A stretch of DNA of 64,000 nt, taken from contig JADIZG010000005.1 in the NCBI GenBank assembly GCA_016704895.1, positions 1-64,000 of the forward strand, given 5' to 3'. Below the pieces are notes generated by a model. That model saw nothing but the letters and a program-made list of their open reading frames with translations. It had not been told where the DNA came from and did not search any database. Shown one piece after another: positions 54,465-63,378 of the stretch. Both the position numbers and the translations under genes were made by a program. The stretch is from Betaproteobacteria bacterium. GTDB taxonomy: Bacteria; Pseudomonadota; Gammaproteobacteria; Burkholderiales; Casimicrobiaceae. Position 1 is the stretch's first letter. The number at the start of each line of letters is the position of its first letter.

Positions 54465-57179
54465 ATGGCTTTTAAGCGCAGAAAGGTTGCGGCCGCACTC
54501 GCCTATGCGGTGAGCGTCGGTACGACGGCGACGCTGCTGACCTCGGTGCCGGCTTACGCGCAGGACATGCGTGTGAACGTCACCGGCACGAGCATCAAGC
54601 GTGTCGAATCCGAGACCGGCTCTCCGGTCCAGGTGTTGACGCGTGAGGATATCGAGCGGACCGGTGCGACGTCGGTCCAGGACCTGCTCCAGTTCATCAC
54701 CGCGGCGACGAGCTCCGGGAACTTCAACGCGTCGACCGTGATCGGCGCGACGACGTTCGGCCTGCAGACCGCCTCGCTGCGCGGCCTCGGCGGCGCGAGG
54801 ACGCTGGTCCTGTTGAACGGCCGCCGGCTCGGCGGTTTCGCGGGCGACCAGTTGAACGGCCAGGCGGTGAACCTGACGTCGATCCCGTTCGCGGCGATCG
54901 AGCGCGTCGAGGTGCTGAAGGACAGCGCGTCCGCGATCTACGGCACGGACGCGATCGCCGGCGTGATCAACTTCATCCTGAAGAAGGACTACAAGGGCGC
55001 CGAGGTCAACCTGTCCTACGGCGCGCCGACGCGCTCGCCGCGCTCCGACGGCACGATCACCGACGTGTCCGCGACCGCGGGCTGGGGCGACCTGTCGAAG
55101 GACCGCTACAACATCTTCCTCAACGGCGCGTGGCACAAGGAGGAGGCGCTCTACCAGAAGGACCGCGACTTCTCGAACACCTCGCTCATCGAGGGCGTCG
55201 GCCTCTACGGCGTGTCGAGCAACACGTTCCCGGCGAACATCACGGCGCCGCCCGGGTATCCCTCCATCGGCACGATCAACCCGACCTATCCGAACGGATG
55301 CCAGGGCTTCCCGGGATCGATTCCCGCGCCGGAATCGCTCTACGGTCCGAACAACCAGCGCTGCGTCTGGGATCCGGCGGCGGTCGCGCAGTCGTACCCG
55401 GAAGTCGAGACGATCTCGTTCTACGGCAAGGGCACGTTCCAGATCAACAAGGACTGGCAGGCGTTCGTGTCGGGCGCGTACTCGACCTCCGAGAACCACA
55501 ACATCATCCAGCCGACGCCGATCTCGGACCTGTTCAACGACCCGATCATCCTGCAGCCGTCGAGCCCGTACTATCCGACGGCCTTCCTGAACGAGTACGC
55601 GCCCGGCTACGCGGGCAACCCGCTCAACGTCCGCTACCGCGCGGTGCTGAACGGCAACCGCGACATCACCGACAAGAACGAGGCGTGGCAGATCGTCGGC
55701 GGCGTCGAAGGCTCGTGGAAGAACTGGGACATCAACGTCGCCGGCTTCTACAACGAGACCGAGGTCAAGGAGACGCTCAACGGCGGCTTCCCGCAACTGT
55801 CGCTGCTGGTCCCGCTGCTGAACACCGGACTGGTCAATTTCTTCGGCGAGACGCCGGCCGACGTCGTGTCCCAGGTCAAGGCGACCAACTTCAACGGCCT
55901 GGCGTTCAAGGGCGGGACGAAGATGTACGGCTTCGACGCCAGGATGTCGGGCGACGTGTACACGCTGCCGGCGGGCCCGCTCGCGGTCGCGGTCGGCACC
56001 GAGTACCGCCGCGAGGAGATCACCAACAACCCGAGCGCCGCGCTGCAAACTGGCGACATCTCCGGGTACGGCGGCAGCTTCGAGGCCATCGACAAGAGCC
56101 GCAATGTCTGGGCGCTCTATGCCGAGGCGCTGATCCCGATCGTCAAGACCGTCGACCTGAACCTCGCCGTCCGGTTCGACGACTACAGCGACATCGGCAA
56201 CACGACCAACCCGAAGGCCACGATCCGCTGGCAGCCGAACAACCAGTTCCTCGGCCGCGCGTCCTACAGCACGGGCTTCCTCGCGCCGTCGCTGCAGCAG
56301 CTCTTCCTGGGGCAGCGCGAGGGCGTTACGGCGGCTGGAACGGACGACCCGCTCCGCTGCCCGACGACGAACGACACCCGCGACTGCAATACGCAGTTCA
56401 ACCTGCTCTACGGCGGCAACCCGGACCTCAAACCCGAGGAGTCGACGTCGTGGACGCTGGGCTTCGTGTTCGAGCCGGTGCAGGGGGCATCGTTCGTCGT
56501 CGACTACTTCAACATCAAGGTGAAGGACCTGATCATCGCGGGGTTCGATACCGACGAGATCCTTAGTGACCCGGCCCTGAACTACCTGGTGCAGCGCGGC
56601 CCGGTGGATCCCAACTATCCGTCGCTGCCCGGCCCGATCACGCAGATCACGCAGACGAACATCAACCTGGGCGAGGTGAGGATCGAAGGCGTCGACCTCG
56701 AGATGCACCTGCGGTCGCAGCCGACCGCCGTCGGGCGCTTCAACTTCGACGTGTCGGGCACGTACTTCATCAAGTACGACACGCAGCAGCCGGACGGCGC
56801 GTACGCGGGCGGCGTCTCGACCGTGTACGGCCAGGCGGTGACCGGCGTGATCCCGCGGTGGAAGCACTACGCGACGCTGTCGTGGCTGTACGGGCCGTGG
56901 AACGTCGGATTGTCGAACCTCTTCCAGACCGACTACATCGACGAGGCAACGGACAACGACGGGAACCAGCGCCGCGTCAGCTCGATGTCGCTGTGGGACC
57001 TTCAGGGGTCGTACACCGGGATCAAGAACGTGCGCCTCACGCTCGGCGTCAAGAACCTGTGGGACACCAACCCGCCGGTCACGAACCAGCAGTACACGTT
57101 CCAGAGCGGCTTCGATCCGTCGTACTACGACGCGCGCGCCCGCTTCATCTACGGCAGCGTGAACTGGAAGTTCATGTAA
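54465..57179 (+). CDS. Large TonB-dependent outer-membrane receptor
   Basis: The 904-residue receptor has a signal peptide ending AYAQ, a plug domain (TSIKRVESETGSPVQVLTREDIERTGATSVQDLLQFI, GGARTLVLLNGRRL, IERVEVLKDSASAIYGTDAIAGVINFILKK) and a barrel ending with an aromatic residue (WKFM). Several DPLRCPTTNDTRDC-type Cys loops are present. The style is that of Xanthomonadaceae-type receptors for polymers, peptides or siderophores; no substrate can be named. ATG 54465 is preferred for its signal peptide and GGGGGA RBS. It shares the neighbourhood with tonB-exbB-exbD. Confidence 0.93.
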   Translation: MAFKRRKVAAALAYAVSVGTTATLLTSVPAYAQDMRVNVTGTSIKRVESETGSPVQVLTREDIERTGATSVQDLLQFITAATSSGNFNASTVIGATTFGLQTASLRGLGGARTLVLLNGRRLGGFAGDQLNGQAVNLTSIPFAAIERVEVLKDSASAIYGTDAIAGVINFILKKDYKGAEVNLSYGAPTRSPRSDGTITDVSATAGWGDLSKDRYNIFLNGAWHKEEALYQKDRDFSNTSLIEGVGLYGVSSNTFPANITAPPGYPSIGTINPTYPNGCQGFPGSIPAPESLYGPNNQRCVWDPAAVAQSYPEVETISFYGKGTFQINKDWQAFVSGAYSTSENHNIIQPTPISDLFNDPIILQPSSPYYPTAFLNEYAPGYAGNPLNVRYRAVLNGNRDITDKNEAWQIVGGVEGSWKNWDINVAGFYNETEVKETLNGGFPQLSLLVPLLNTGLVNFFGETPADVVSQVKATNFNGLAFKGGTKMYGFDARMSGDVYTLPAGPLAVAVGTEYRREEITNNPSAALQTGDISGYGGSFEAIDKSRNVWALYAEALIPIVKTVDLNLAVRFDDYSDIGNTTNPKATIRWQPNNQFLGRASYSTGFLAPSLQQLFLGQREGVTAAGTDDPLRCPTTNDTRDCNTQFNLLYGGNPDLKPEESTSWTLGFVFEPVQGASFVVDYFNIKVKDLIIAGFDTDEILSDPALNYLVQRGPVDPNYPSLPGPITQITQTNINLGEVRIEGVDLEMHLRSQPTAVGRFNFDVSGTYFIKYDTQQPDGAYAGGVSTVYGQAVTGVIPRWKHYATLSWLYGPWNVGLSNLFQTDYIDEATDNDGNQRRVSSMSLWDLQGSYTGIKNVRLTLGVKNLWDTNPPVTNQQYTFQSGFDPSYYDARARFIYGSVNWKFM

Positions 57180-57220
57180 TCGGCAGTACGCACGACCACG
57201 CCCGCGAGGGCGCGAAGCGA

Positions 57221-57250
57221 AGAGGGGCGGCGACGCCCCTCTTTTTTTTT
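57221..57250 (+). terminator. Intrinsic terminator of the TonB receptor gene
   Basis: AGAGGGGC (57221-57228) pairs with GCCCCTCT (57235-57242) and is followed by T8. Confidence 0.92.
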
Positions 57251-57276
57251 CAGCGTGGGCGCTCGGGGACAGGAGA

Positions 57277-57367
57277 GGGAGAAGGGAGAAGGGAGAAGGG
57301 AGAAGGGAGAAGGGAGAAGGGAGAAGGGAGAAGGGAGAAGGGAGAAGGGAGAAGGGAGAAGGGAGAA
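57277..57367. repeat. 13 perfect copies of GGGAGAA
   Basis: A 7-base unit, GGGAGAA, repeats 13 times without change, followed by GGGG. It lies between the receptor terminator and the next, convergent, gene. The copy number may vary between isolates. The rest of 57180-57516 holds the terminator and a palindrome but no gene. Confidence 0.95.
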
Positions 57368-57431
57368 GGGGAGGCTGACGGCCCGGGCCGGCAGGCTGCA
57401 TGCGGCGACCGCGCGGGAGGGGGGGGCTCCC

Positions 57432-57453
57432 CTCTCCCCGCATGCGGGGAGAG
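57432..57453. repeat. 22-base perfect palindrome, CTCTCCCCGCATG core
   Basis: CTCTCCCCGCA and its reverse complement form a perfect 22-base palindrome with G/C-rich flanks. Such CCCTCTCCCCGC elements are dispersed in many proteobacterial genomes. It lies 63 bases after the last base of the convergent minus-strand gene. Confidence 0.75.
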
Positions 57454-57516
57454 GGAGGGGGCGAGGGGCCCGTCGCCCGGACTATCGGCCGTCGTCGGTC
57501 GACGGACCTCCGTCGT

Positions 57517-58005
57517 TCACTTGATCAACGGCAGCGCGCTGGCGACCTCGTAGCGGTAGCCCGACTGCAGCTTCGACTCGAGCTGCAGGTAGCGCACGGC
57601 CTTGCGTCCCGGCAGCGCCTTGACCGCGCCCGAGTAGAGCGACTTGCGCGCGCGCGCCTCGGCGTCCTCGATCTCGGTGAGCTCCTTCGCGAGGCTCTTC
57701 GCGTACGCGTCGCTGATCGGCTTGCCGGTCATCACGACGTCCTCGACCGCGCGCGAGTAGCGCCGGTTGTTCGCCTCGAGCTTGCGCTGGTGGGCGTCGT
57801 AGACCGGCCAGAATTTCTTCGCCTCGGCGTCGGTGAGCGCGAGCGTGGAGGCGACGAGCGCCTTCTTCCCGTCGGGCGTCTTCGCCTGCGCGAGCAGCGC
57901 GCCGACGTTGGTGCCGTCGGCGGGGGCGGCGCCCTGCGCCCGGGCGGCGGGCGCCGCGGCGATCGCGAGCGCGAAGGCGGTGGCGGCGACGAGTGTCGTT
58001 CTCAT
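57517..58005 (-). CDS. Exported helical protein, unknown function
   Basis: The 162-residue protein has a signal peptide (1-23, ending ARAQ), then a charged helical body (LALTDAEAKKFWPVYDAHQRKLEANNRRY, KELTEIEDAEARARKSLYSGAV) that recalls Spy/CpxP-like periplasmic proteins in style. GAGGAA lies before ATG. It is divergent from exbB, which starts 569 bases away. No family is assigned. Confidence 0.75.
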   Translation of the reverse strand: MRTTLVAATAFALAIAAAPAARAQGAAPADGTNVGALLAQAKTPDGKKALVASTLALTDAEAKKFWPVYDAHQRKLEANNRRYSRAVEDVVMTGKPISDAYAKSLAKELTEIEDAEARARKSLYSGAVKALPGRKAVRYLQLESKLQSGYRYEVASALPLIK

Positions 58006-58573
58006 GTCGATTTCCTCGAAGGATTGGGCGGGGACGTGCGGCGGCCGGATGCCGGCGCCGCCGGCGAGGGCGTCTTTTAGCATTTTCCGCGGGGCGAGTC
58101 GCGCCGCGTGTGGTCGCCCTCGCCGCGGGCGCCTCCCCTGGAACCGCCATTGCCGGGCTGTGCGGCGGCTGGAACGCCGGTTCCAGACGCGCTCTGGACA
58201 TTTCGGCGCGGCCAGTGCATCATTGCGCGCTTTTTGCACGTCCCGGGCCCCGCGAAGTTGCGGGGCCACTGCTTTAAGGGCGGAGCCCGCGCTGCACTGC
58301 AGCGTGACCGTCCGTGGGCAGAATTCCCGCAGGGCGATCAGCGGCCGGCGGGCGGCGTCCGGCCTCGGCACCCGACGGGGCCGGAGGTCGGCGCAAGGGA
58401 CGGTAGTAGCTAACGAGGCAGACGACATACGACGATTCGCCCTTCCCGAGACGCGCCAGCCCTCGCCAGCCCGACCGGCGGCAGGAGCGGCGACCGCCAG
58501 GCGCCACCCTCGCCAGCGTCCTCGACGTCCCGGGTTCCATCGATCCGATCGGATAACCAAGTCTGGAGACACC
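58006..58573. other. 568-base divergent control region before exbB
   Basis: The stretch contains a strong hairpin (GGCCCCGC at 58247 pairing with GCGGGGCC to 58266) without a T-run, and no gene I can support. A long leader before exbB is possible. No sigma-70 or Fur-like site was clear. Confidence 0.4.
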
Positions 58574-59440
58574 ATGCAGAAGATGATCCGTTGGGCCGCG
58601 CTGGCCGTGGTCCTGCTCGCGGGCGCGGCCGCGGTCCTGCCCGTCGCGCAAGCGCAGGGCCAGAGCGCCGCGCCGGCGCCTGCAGCCGACGCCGCCGCGA
58701 CGGCCGCAACCGCTGCGGCCCCCGCGCCGGCCGCGGCCCCGAAAGCCGCCGCCGCCCGCGCGACCGAAGTGGTCGACAATCCCTACGGCATCGAGGCGCT
58801 TTGGCGCGGCAGCGACATGGTCGCGAAGGCGACGCTGGTCATCCTGATCATCATGTCGATGGGCACCTGGTACATCATCATCACGAAGCTCTACGAGCAG
58901 TCGAAGATCGGGCAGGCGGCGCGCAAGGCCGACAAGGAGTTCTGGAACGCGCCGAGCGTGAAGGAAGGCGCGAGCCGCCTGAAGTCCGGCAGCCCGTTCC
59001 GCTTCATCGCCGAATCCGGCCTCGAGGCGTCCGACAAGCACACCGGCCTCATGGAAAGCGTGAACATGAACGACTGGATCACGATGTCGATCCAGCGCGC
59101 GATCGAGAACGTGCAGAGCCGGATGCAGGACGGCCTGGCGTTCCTCGCCACCGTCGGCTCGACTGCCCCGTTCGTCGGTCTGTTCGGCACGGTGTGGGGC
59201 ATCTACCACGCGCTGACCGCGATCGGCATCGCGGGCCAGGCGTCGATCGACAAGGTCGCGGGTCCCGTGGGCGAGGCGCTGATCATGACGGCGATCGGCC
59301 TCGCCGTCGCGGTCCCCGCGGTGCTCGGCTACAACTGGCTCATCCGCCGCAACAAGTCCGCGATGGAGCGCGTCCGCGCGTTCGGCGCGGACCTGCACGC
59401 CGTGCTGCTCGCCGCCCCCAATCGCGCCTCCAGGGGCTGA
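58574..59440 (+). CDS. exbB: ExbB (TonB system proton channel)
   Basis: The 288-residue protein has a cleavable-type N-terminal segment and an Ala/Pro-rich linker, then TM1 (ATLVILIIMSMGTWYIIITKLYE), and the two-helix MotA/TolQ/ExbB core (GLAFLATVGSTAPFVGLFGTVWGIYHALTAIG, VGEALIMTAIGLAVAVPAVLGYNWLIRR). It forms the inner-membrane proton channel that energises TonB. The operon order is exbB-exbD-exbD-tonB. Confidence 0.95.
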   Translation: MQKMIRWAALAVVLLAGAAAVLPVAQAQGQSAAPAPAADAAATAATAAAPAPAAAPKAAAARATEVVDNPYGIEALWRGSDMVAKATLVILIIMSMGTWYIIITKLYEQSKIGQAARKADKEFWNAPSVKEGASRLKSGSPFRFIAESGLEASDKHTGLMESVNMNDWITMSIQRAIENVQSRMQDGLAFLATVGSTAPFVGLFGTVWGIYHALTAIGIAGQASIDKVAGPVGEALIMTAIGLAVAVPAVLGYNWLIRRNKSAMERVRAFGADLHAVLLAAPNRASRG

Positions 59441-59444
59441 CGCC

Positions 59445-59876
59445 ATGGCGATGAACGTCGGCACGGCCGACGGGGACGAGGACGAGGTCGTCTCGGCGAT
59501 CAACACGACGCCGCTGGTCGACGTGATGCTGGTGCTCCTGATCATCTTCCTGATCACGATTCCCGTCGTCACGACCTCCGTCCCCGTCACGCTGCCGAAG
59601 GAAAAGGTCGAGGTCCGCGAGACCAAGCCCGAGAACATCACGCTGTCGGTGGACGCGGGCGGCCGGATCTACTGGAACGACCTGCGCATCGCCAACACCG
59701 CGGCGCTGATCGAGCGCCTGAAGAAGGTCGCGGTGCTGAACCCGCAGCCCGAGGTGCAGATCCGGGGCGACGGCGGCGCGGCCTACGACGCGGTCGGGCG
59801 CATCATCTACGCGTGCCAGCGCGCCGGCATCGCGAAGGTCGGCTTCATCACCGAACCGCCGGTGCGCGGCGGCTAG
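59445..59876 (+). CDS. exbD: ExbD, first copy
   Basis: The 143-residue protein has a single TM helix with the key aspartate (NTTPLVDVMLVLLIIFLITIPVV) and a periplasmic domain of the ExbD/TolR family. It starts four bases after exbB. Together with the second ExbD it resembles the Xanthomonas pattern of two exbD genes. Confidence 0.93.
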   Translation: MAMNVGTADGDEDEVVSAINTTPLVDVMLVLLIIFLITIPVVTTSVPVTLPKEKVEVRETKPENITLSVDAGGRIYWNDLRIANTAALIERLKKVAVLNPQPEVQIRGDGGAAYDAVGRIIYACQRAGIAKVGFITEPPVRGG

Positions 59877-59904
59877 CGCCGCACGCATCCTCGAGGAGAA
59901 GCCC

Positions 59905-60333
59905 ATGGGAATGAACGTCGGATCCGGCGGTTCGGCCGAGCCGGACGTCATGATCGACATCAACACCACGCCTCTGATCGACGTGATGCTGGTGCTGCTG
60001 GTCATGCTGATCATCACGCTTCCGATCCAGCTGCACTCGGTCAACCTCAACATGCCCGTCGGCAACCCGCCGCCGCCGTTGGTGAAGCCCGAGGTGCTGA
60101 AGATCGACGTCGACAACGCCGGGCGGATCTGGTGGAACGGCGAGGTGCTGCCGGACCGCGCGACGCTCGACGAGAGGCTCGCCGGCGCCGCGGCGCAAAC
60201 CGTGCAGCCCGAGTTGCACCTGCGCCCCGACAAGGCGGCGAAGTACGAGGTCGTCGCGGCGGTGCTCGCCTCAGCGCAGCGGCTCGGGCTCACCAGGATC
60301 GGCATCATCGGCAGCGAGCAGTTCATCGAGTAG
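59905..60333 (+). CDS. exbD: ExbD, second copy
   Basis: The 142-residue paralogue has NTTPLIDVMLVLLVMLIITLPIQ, again with the functional aspartate, and a distinct periplasmic half (VNLNMPVGNPPPPLVKPEVLKIDVDNAG). A hetero-ExbD stoichiometry is possible. GAGGAGA lies upstream of ATG. Confidence 0.93.
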   Translation: MGMNVGSGGSAEPDVMIDINTTPLIDVMLVLLVMLIITLPIQLHSVNLNMPVGNPPPPLVKPEVLKIDVDNAGRIWWNGEVLPDRATLDERLAGAAAQTVQPELHLRPDKAAKYEVVAAVLASAQRLGLTRIGIIGSEQFIE

Positions 60334-60430
60334 TCCGCCGACCGCGGACGCTTGCACGCGGGACAGGTGACGCACCGGGCGGTCCGCCATCCGCGGATGC
60401 CCGGCCCCGCGACCGAGGAGTCATCGACAC

Positions 60431-61090
60431 ATGGATTACGCACGACGCCAGAGAGACCCGACGCGGCACCTGCTCGGGATCGGGTTCGTCGTCCTGCTGC
60501 ACGCGCTCGTGATCTACGCGCTCGTCACCGGGCTCGCCCGCAAGGCCGTCGAGGTGATCAAGAAGCCGATCACCGCCACGATCATCGAGGAGATCAAGGC
60601 GCCCCCGCCGCCGCCGCCGCCGCCGCCGCCGAAGAAGATCATCGAGCAGCCGAAGGTCGAGGTGCCGGTCCAGACGTACGTGCCGCCGCCGGACATCCCG
60701 CCGCCCGCGCAGACGGTCACGGCGCCGACGATCAGCGCGGTGACGGCCGAGCCGCCGAAGCAGGAATACGTGATCGCGCCGCCGCCGCCGCCGGTCGTCG
60801 CGCCACCCGCGCCGCCCAAGCCGGCGATCCGGCGCGGCATCCAGCGCATCTCGGGCGAGGATCCGAGCTATCCGCGCGAGGCGATTCGCGCCGGCGTGGC
60901 GAAGGGCCGCGTGCTGGTTCGGCTGCTGATCGACGAGAAGGGCAACGTGACCGAGGTGAACATCGTGTCGTCCGATCCGCCGCGCGTGTTCGATCGTGTC
61001 GTCAGGAACGCGCTGGAGGAATGGAAGTTCAGGCCGGAGGGCGAGAAGTACACCGGCGAGATCGAGATCAACTTCCAGTTGAAGGACTAG
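60431..61090 (+). CDS. tonB: TonB energy-transducing protein
   Basis: The 219-residue protein has one N-terminal helix (LLGIGFVVLLHALVIYALVTG), a Pro-rich spacer with ten consecutive Pro, and a TonB C-terminal domain (PSYPREAIRAGVAKGRVLVRLLIDEKGNVTEVNIVSSDPPRVFDRVVRNALEEWKF). It spans the periplasm and contacts receptors such as the one at 54.5 kb. Its end overlaps by 23 bases the extended frame of the convergent sigma-factor partner. Confidence 0.95.
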   Translation: MDYARRQRDPTRHLLGIGFVVLLHALVIYALVTGLARKAVEVIKKPITATIIEEIKAPPPPPPPPPPKKIIEQPKVEVPVQTYVPPPDIPPPAQTVTAPTISAVTAEPPKQEYVIAPPPPPVVAPPAPPKPAIRRGIQRISGEDPSYPREAIRAGVAKGRVLVRLLIDEKGNVTEVNIVSSDPPRVFDRVVRNALEEWKFRPEGEKYTGEIEINFQLKD

Positions 61091-61667
61091 CGATCCGGCG
61101 AGGGCGGGTTGCCCCGCCCGCACGACGACCCTGTGGGTCGGCCTTCAGGCCGACGGGGTTCGCTGCATCGAGGCAGAAGGCGTCGGGCTGAAGCCCGACC
61201 CACACATCGCGCGCGACACCCTGTGGGTCGGCCTTCAGGCCGACGGGTTCGCTGCATCGGCGCTGGAGGCGTCGGGCTGAAGCCCGACCCACGCGGCGGG
61301 GCCGCCCGGCGCCTGGGGCCGCCCCGCCGAACGTCGCGGCGCCGACCGCGAGGATCACCGCGGCGACGTGCGTCAGCGAGATCGGTTGCGAGGCGAGGAT
61401 CCGGAACATCTCGCGCGCGAGGTCGGTCGCGAGGCCCGGCAACGAAGCCGCGATCGCGGTGCCCGCCACCCCCCACAGCGCCCATTCGACCGGCTTGCGC
61501 CAGCGCGGCGCCGCGAGCGGCGCGGGCAGCGCCGCCATCACGCGGGCGGTGAAGCCGGCGTCGTCGACGTGCGCGGCGCGGTGCTCGGCGGCGTCGTCGG
61601 CCAGCGCGCGCTCGAGCCAGGCGTCGAAAGCAGGGTCGGACTCGATTTTTTCGACAGGTGCGGTCAT
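61068..61667 (-). CDS. Membrane partner of ECF sigma factor (possible anti-sigma), C terminus made of repeats
   Basis: The first ~115 residues form a cytoplasmic segment (DPAFDAWLERALADDAAEHRAAHVDDAGFTARVMAAL) and hydrophobic helices (WALWGVAGTAIAASLPGLA, LTHVAAVILAVGAATFGGAA), as in small membrane proteins next to ECF sigma genes. A role as anti-sigma is inferred from position. Residues ~125-199 are translated from the palindromic repeat array (VGLKADPQG twice), and the stop lies in the end of tonB. The native stop may have been lost on insertion. Confidence 0.7.
   Translation of the reverse strand: MTAPVEKIESDPAFDAWLERALADDAAEHRAAHVDDAGFTARVMAALPAPLAAPRWRKPVEWALWGVAGTAIAASLPGLATDLAREMFRILASQPISLTHVAAVILAVGAATFGGAAPGAGRPRRVGRASARRLQRRCSEPVGLKADPQGVARDVWVGLQPDAFCLDAANPVGLKADPQGRRAGGATRPRRIASPSTGS
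61133..61292. repeat. Four-copy palindrome array between tonB and the sigma-factor partner
   Basis: Copies at 61133-61154, 61182-61203, 61223-61244 and 61271-61292 alternate in orientation and make two composite units with the GGTTCGCTGCATC middle seen at 32.6 kb. The whole array is read in frame by the minus-strand gene. Confidence 0.9.
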
Positions 61668-61703
61668 GGCGAGAACGGGAACGAAAGTCGGGCCTGATCC
61701 TGC

Positions 61704-62268
61704 TCAGTCCGCCCAGGAGGCGAGCGCCACCTTGAGCTTCTGCTTGGCACGGTGAACGTGCGTCTTGACGGTGCCCACCGGGCATCCGAGCACGAACGCG
61801 GCCTCCTCGTGCGACAGGTCGTTATGGTAGCACTGCACGATCGCGGCGCGCTCCGCCTCGGAGAGCACGGCCATCGCGCGCTCCATGTCGATCCTGAGCG
61901 CGGCGCCTCGTGCGTGGTCCGGCGCGCCGCCGCCCTCGGGGATGGCGCCGTCGTCGCCGTCCCTCGGCGACGTCCGCGTCCGCGTCGCCCAGCAGCGTCT
62001 CCTTGCGCTTGCGCGCGTCGGCCAGCCAGCAGTTGGTCGCGATCCGGTAGAGCCAGGTCGAGAACCGGGCTTCCTGGCGGAACGACTTGAGGTTGCGCCA
62101 GGCCAGCACGAAGGTCTCCTGCGCGAGGTCGTCGGCGAGCGCGTGATTGCCCGCGGTGAGCCTGCGCAGGCACGCGCGCACCGCCGACTGGTGGCGGCGG
62201 ACCAGCTCGGCGTACGCGTGCCGGTCGTCACCGACGACGGCGCGCGCGATGAGTTCGGCATCGGTCAC
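61704..62268 (-). CDS. ECF (RpoE-like) sigma factor, apparent +1 frameshift
   Basis: Region 2 (HALADDLAQETFVLAWRNLKSFRQEARFSTWLYRIATNCW) and region 4 (MAVLSEAERAAIVQCYHNDLSHEEAAFVLGCPVGTVKTHVHRAKQKLK) are both clear, but in different frames. Removing one G from the run at 61961-61963 joins DADADVAE with DGDDGAIPEG, and the 3n+1 length agrees. The linker after region 2 is acidic. The membrane protein downstream is probably its regulator. Start ATG 62268 (MTDAELIARAVVGDDRHAY). Confidence 0.87.
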
Positions 62269-62307
62269 CTGCGCGAGAGCACGAGTGAGCGTTCCGGCGC
62301 AGTGACG

Positions 62308-63229
62308 TCACGCGGACGGAGGGCCGGGAGGCGCCGGGGGAGACGGCGGCGTCGCCGACGCCGGCGCTGCGAGGCGCCGGTCCTCGAAGTACCAGAGCAC
62401 GATGTAGCCCAGCCCGACGAACAGGAGGACGAGGCCCACGCCGTTCGGCGAGCCGTCGTCGAGCATCGAATAGAAGACGAAGCCCAGGCCGACCGCGCCC
62501 GCGAAGATGCCCTTGCGCAGGTCGGACCAGGCGATGCCCTTGCGCAGCGCCCTGGCGTTCTCGTAGAGCGGCGCCGTCGACGGGCCGTCCCGCAGCGCGG
62601 CGACGCGGCCTCCCGCGACGGCCTCGAGCGCCTCGGCCGGCGGCACCACGCCCTTCTCGGCCAGCCTGATCATCGTCTCGTTGAGCATGCGGTTCTTGCG
62701 CATCTTGTACCAGATCACGAGCGCGATGATCAGGATCGGGGTGAGAAACACGACGATCGTGACGCCGAACACCATCGCGGCGACCCAGGGCGCCTGCGCG
62801 ACGAACGCGTCGAACGAGTCGTACTCGCCGGGTACCGTCGATGCCGTCGACGCGGACGCCGCCGGCATCGTCGATGTCGATCCCGATCGTGTGCTCGCGC
62901 TTGGGCTTCGCCTTGCCCGGCGCGACGGGGGCGGGGGGCGCGTCGGACGGCGCTGCCGCGGCCGGAGGCTCCGGAGCGACCGGTGGCGCGGGGGGCGCAG
63001 GCGCCTTCGACGCGCCGTTCTCGTTGGCGGCGATCCGGACCTCGAGCGTCGGCGCGGCGGCCGCCTCGGGGATCACGGGCAGGGCGATGCGGGCGACGCG
63101 CTGGGCAGGGGACGCTTCGCGCGCCCCCTTCGCGGGGGCGAGCCCCCCGGCAGCGACGAGGCCGAGCAGGGTGGCGGCGGCGAGGACCCAGCCCCGGTGG
63201 CGGGCGACGAGGGTTGCGAATGCGGACAT
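62308..63229 (-). CDS. DUF6249-like membrane protein, apparent +1 frameshift
   Basis: From ATG 63229 there is a signal or anchor helix, an Ala/Pro-rich segment and REHTIGIDIDDAGGVRVDGIDG. The C-terminal part (GEYDSFDAFVAQAPWVAAMVFGVTIVVFLTPILIIALVIWYKMRKNRM, then three more helices) is in another frame. Removing one C from the CCC at about 62831-62833 joins them; the 3n+1 length agrees. It precedes the ECF sigma gene, separated by 39 bases. Function is unknown. Confidence 0.75.
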
Positions 63230-63324
63230 GGCGGCTCCAGTGGGCATACTGTGGCTTGGATGCGCGGGGAGGCCCGATCGGATTCGCGCAGCGGCCCGGT
63301 GCGGGGTGGCACGATGGATGCTGG

Positions 63325-63333
63325 TGCTATCAT
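63325..63333 (+). promoter_or_regulatory. Extended -10 promoter of gspD
   Basis: TGCTATCAT is an extended -10 about 45 bases before the preferred gspD start, in the divergent gap. The -35 is weak. Confidence 0.45.
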
Positions 63334-63378
63334 CGTCCGGCCTTCAGACAGGTGCGCTACGCTGTGCCGACCGTCCCG

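Noticed and set aside
57277..57367. GGGAGAA array as a CRISPR
   Set aside because: Unit is only 7 bases and there are no spacers or cas genes.
54444..57443. A 999-codon open frame antisense to the TonB receptor
   Set aside because: Low-complexity Arg/Val/Asp composition; the plus-strand receptor is clearly real.
58247..58266. G/C hairpin before exbB as a riboswitch or terminator
   Set aside because: No T-run, and no conserved riboswitch core was recognised.
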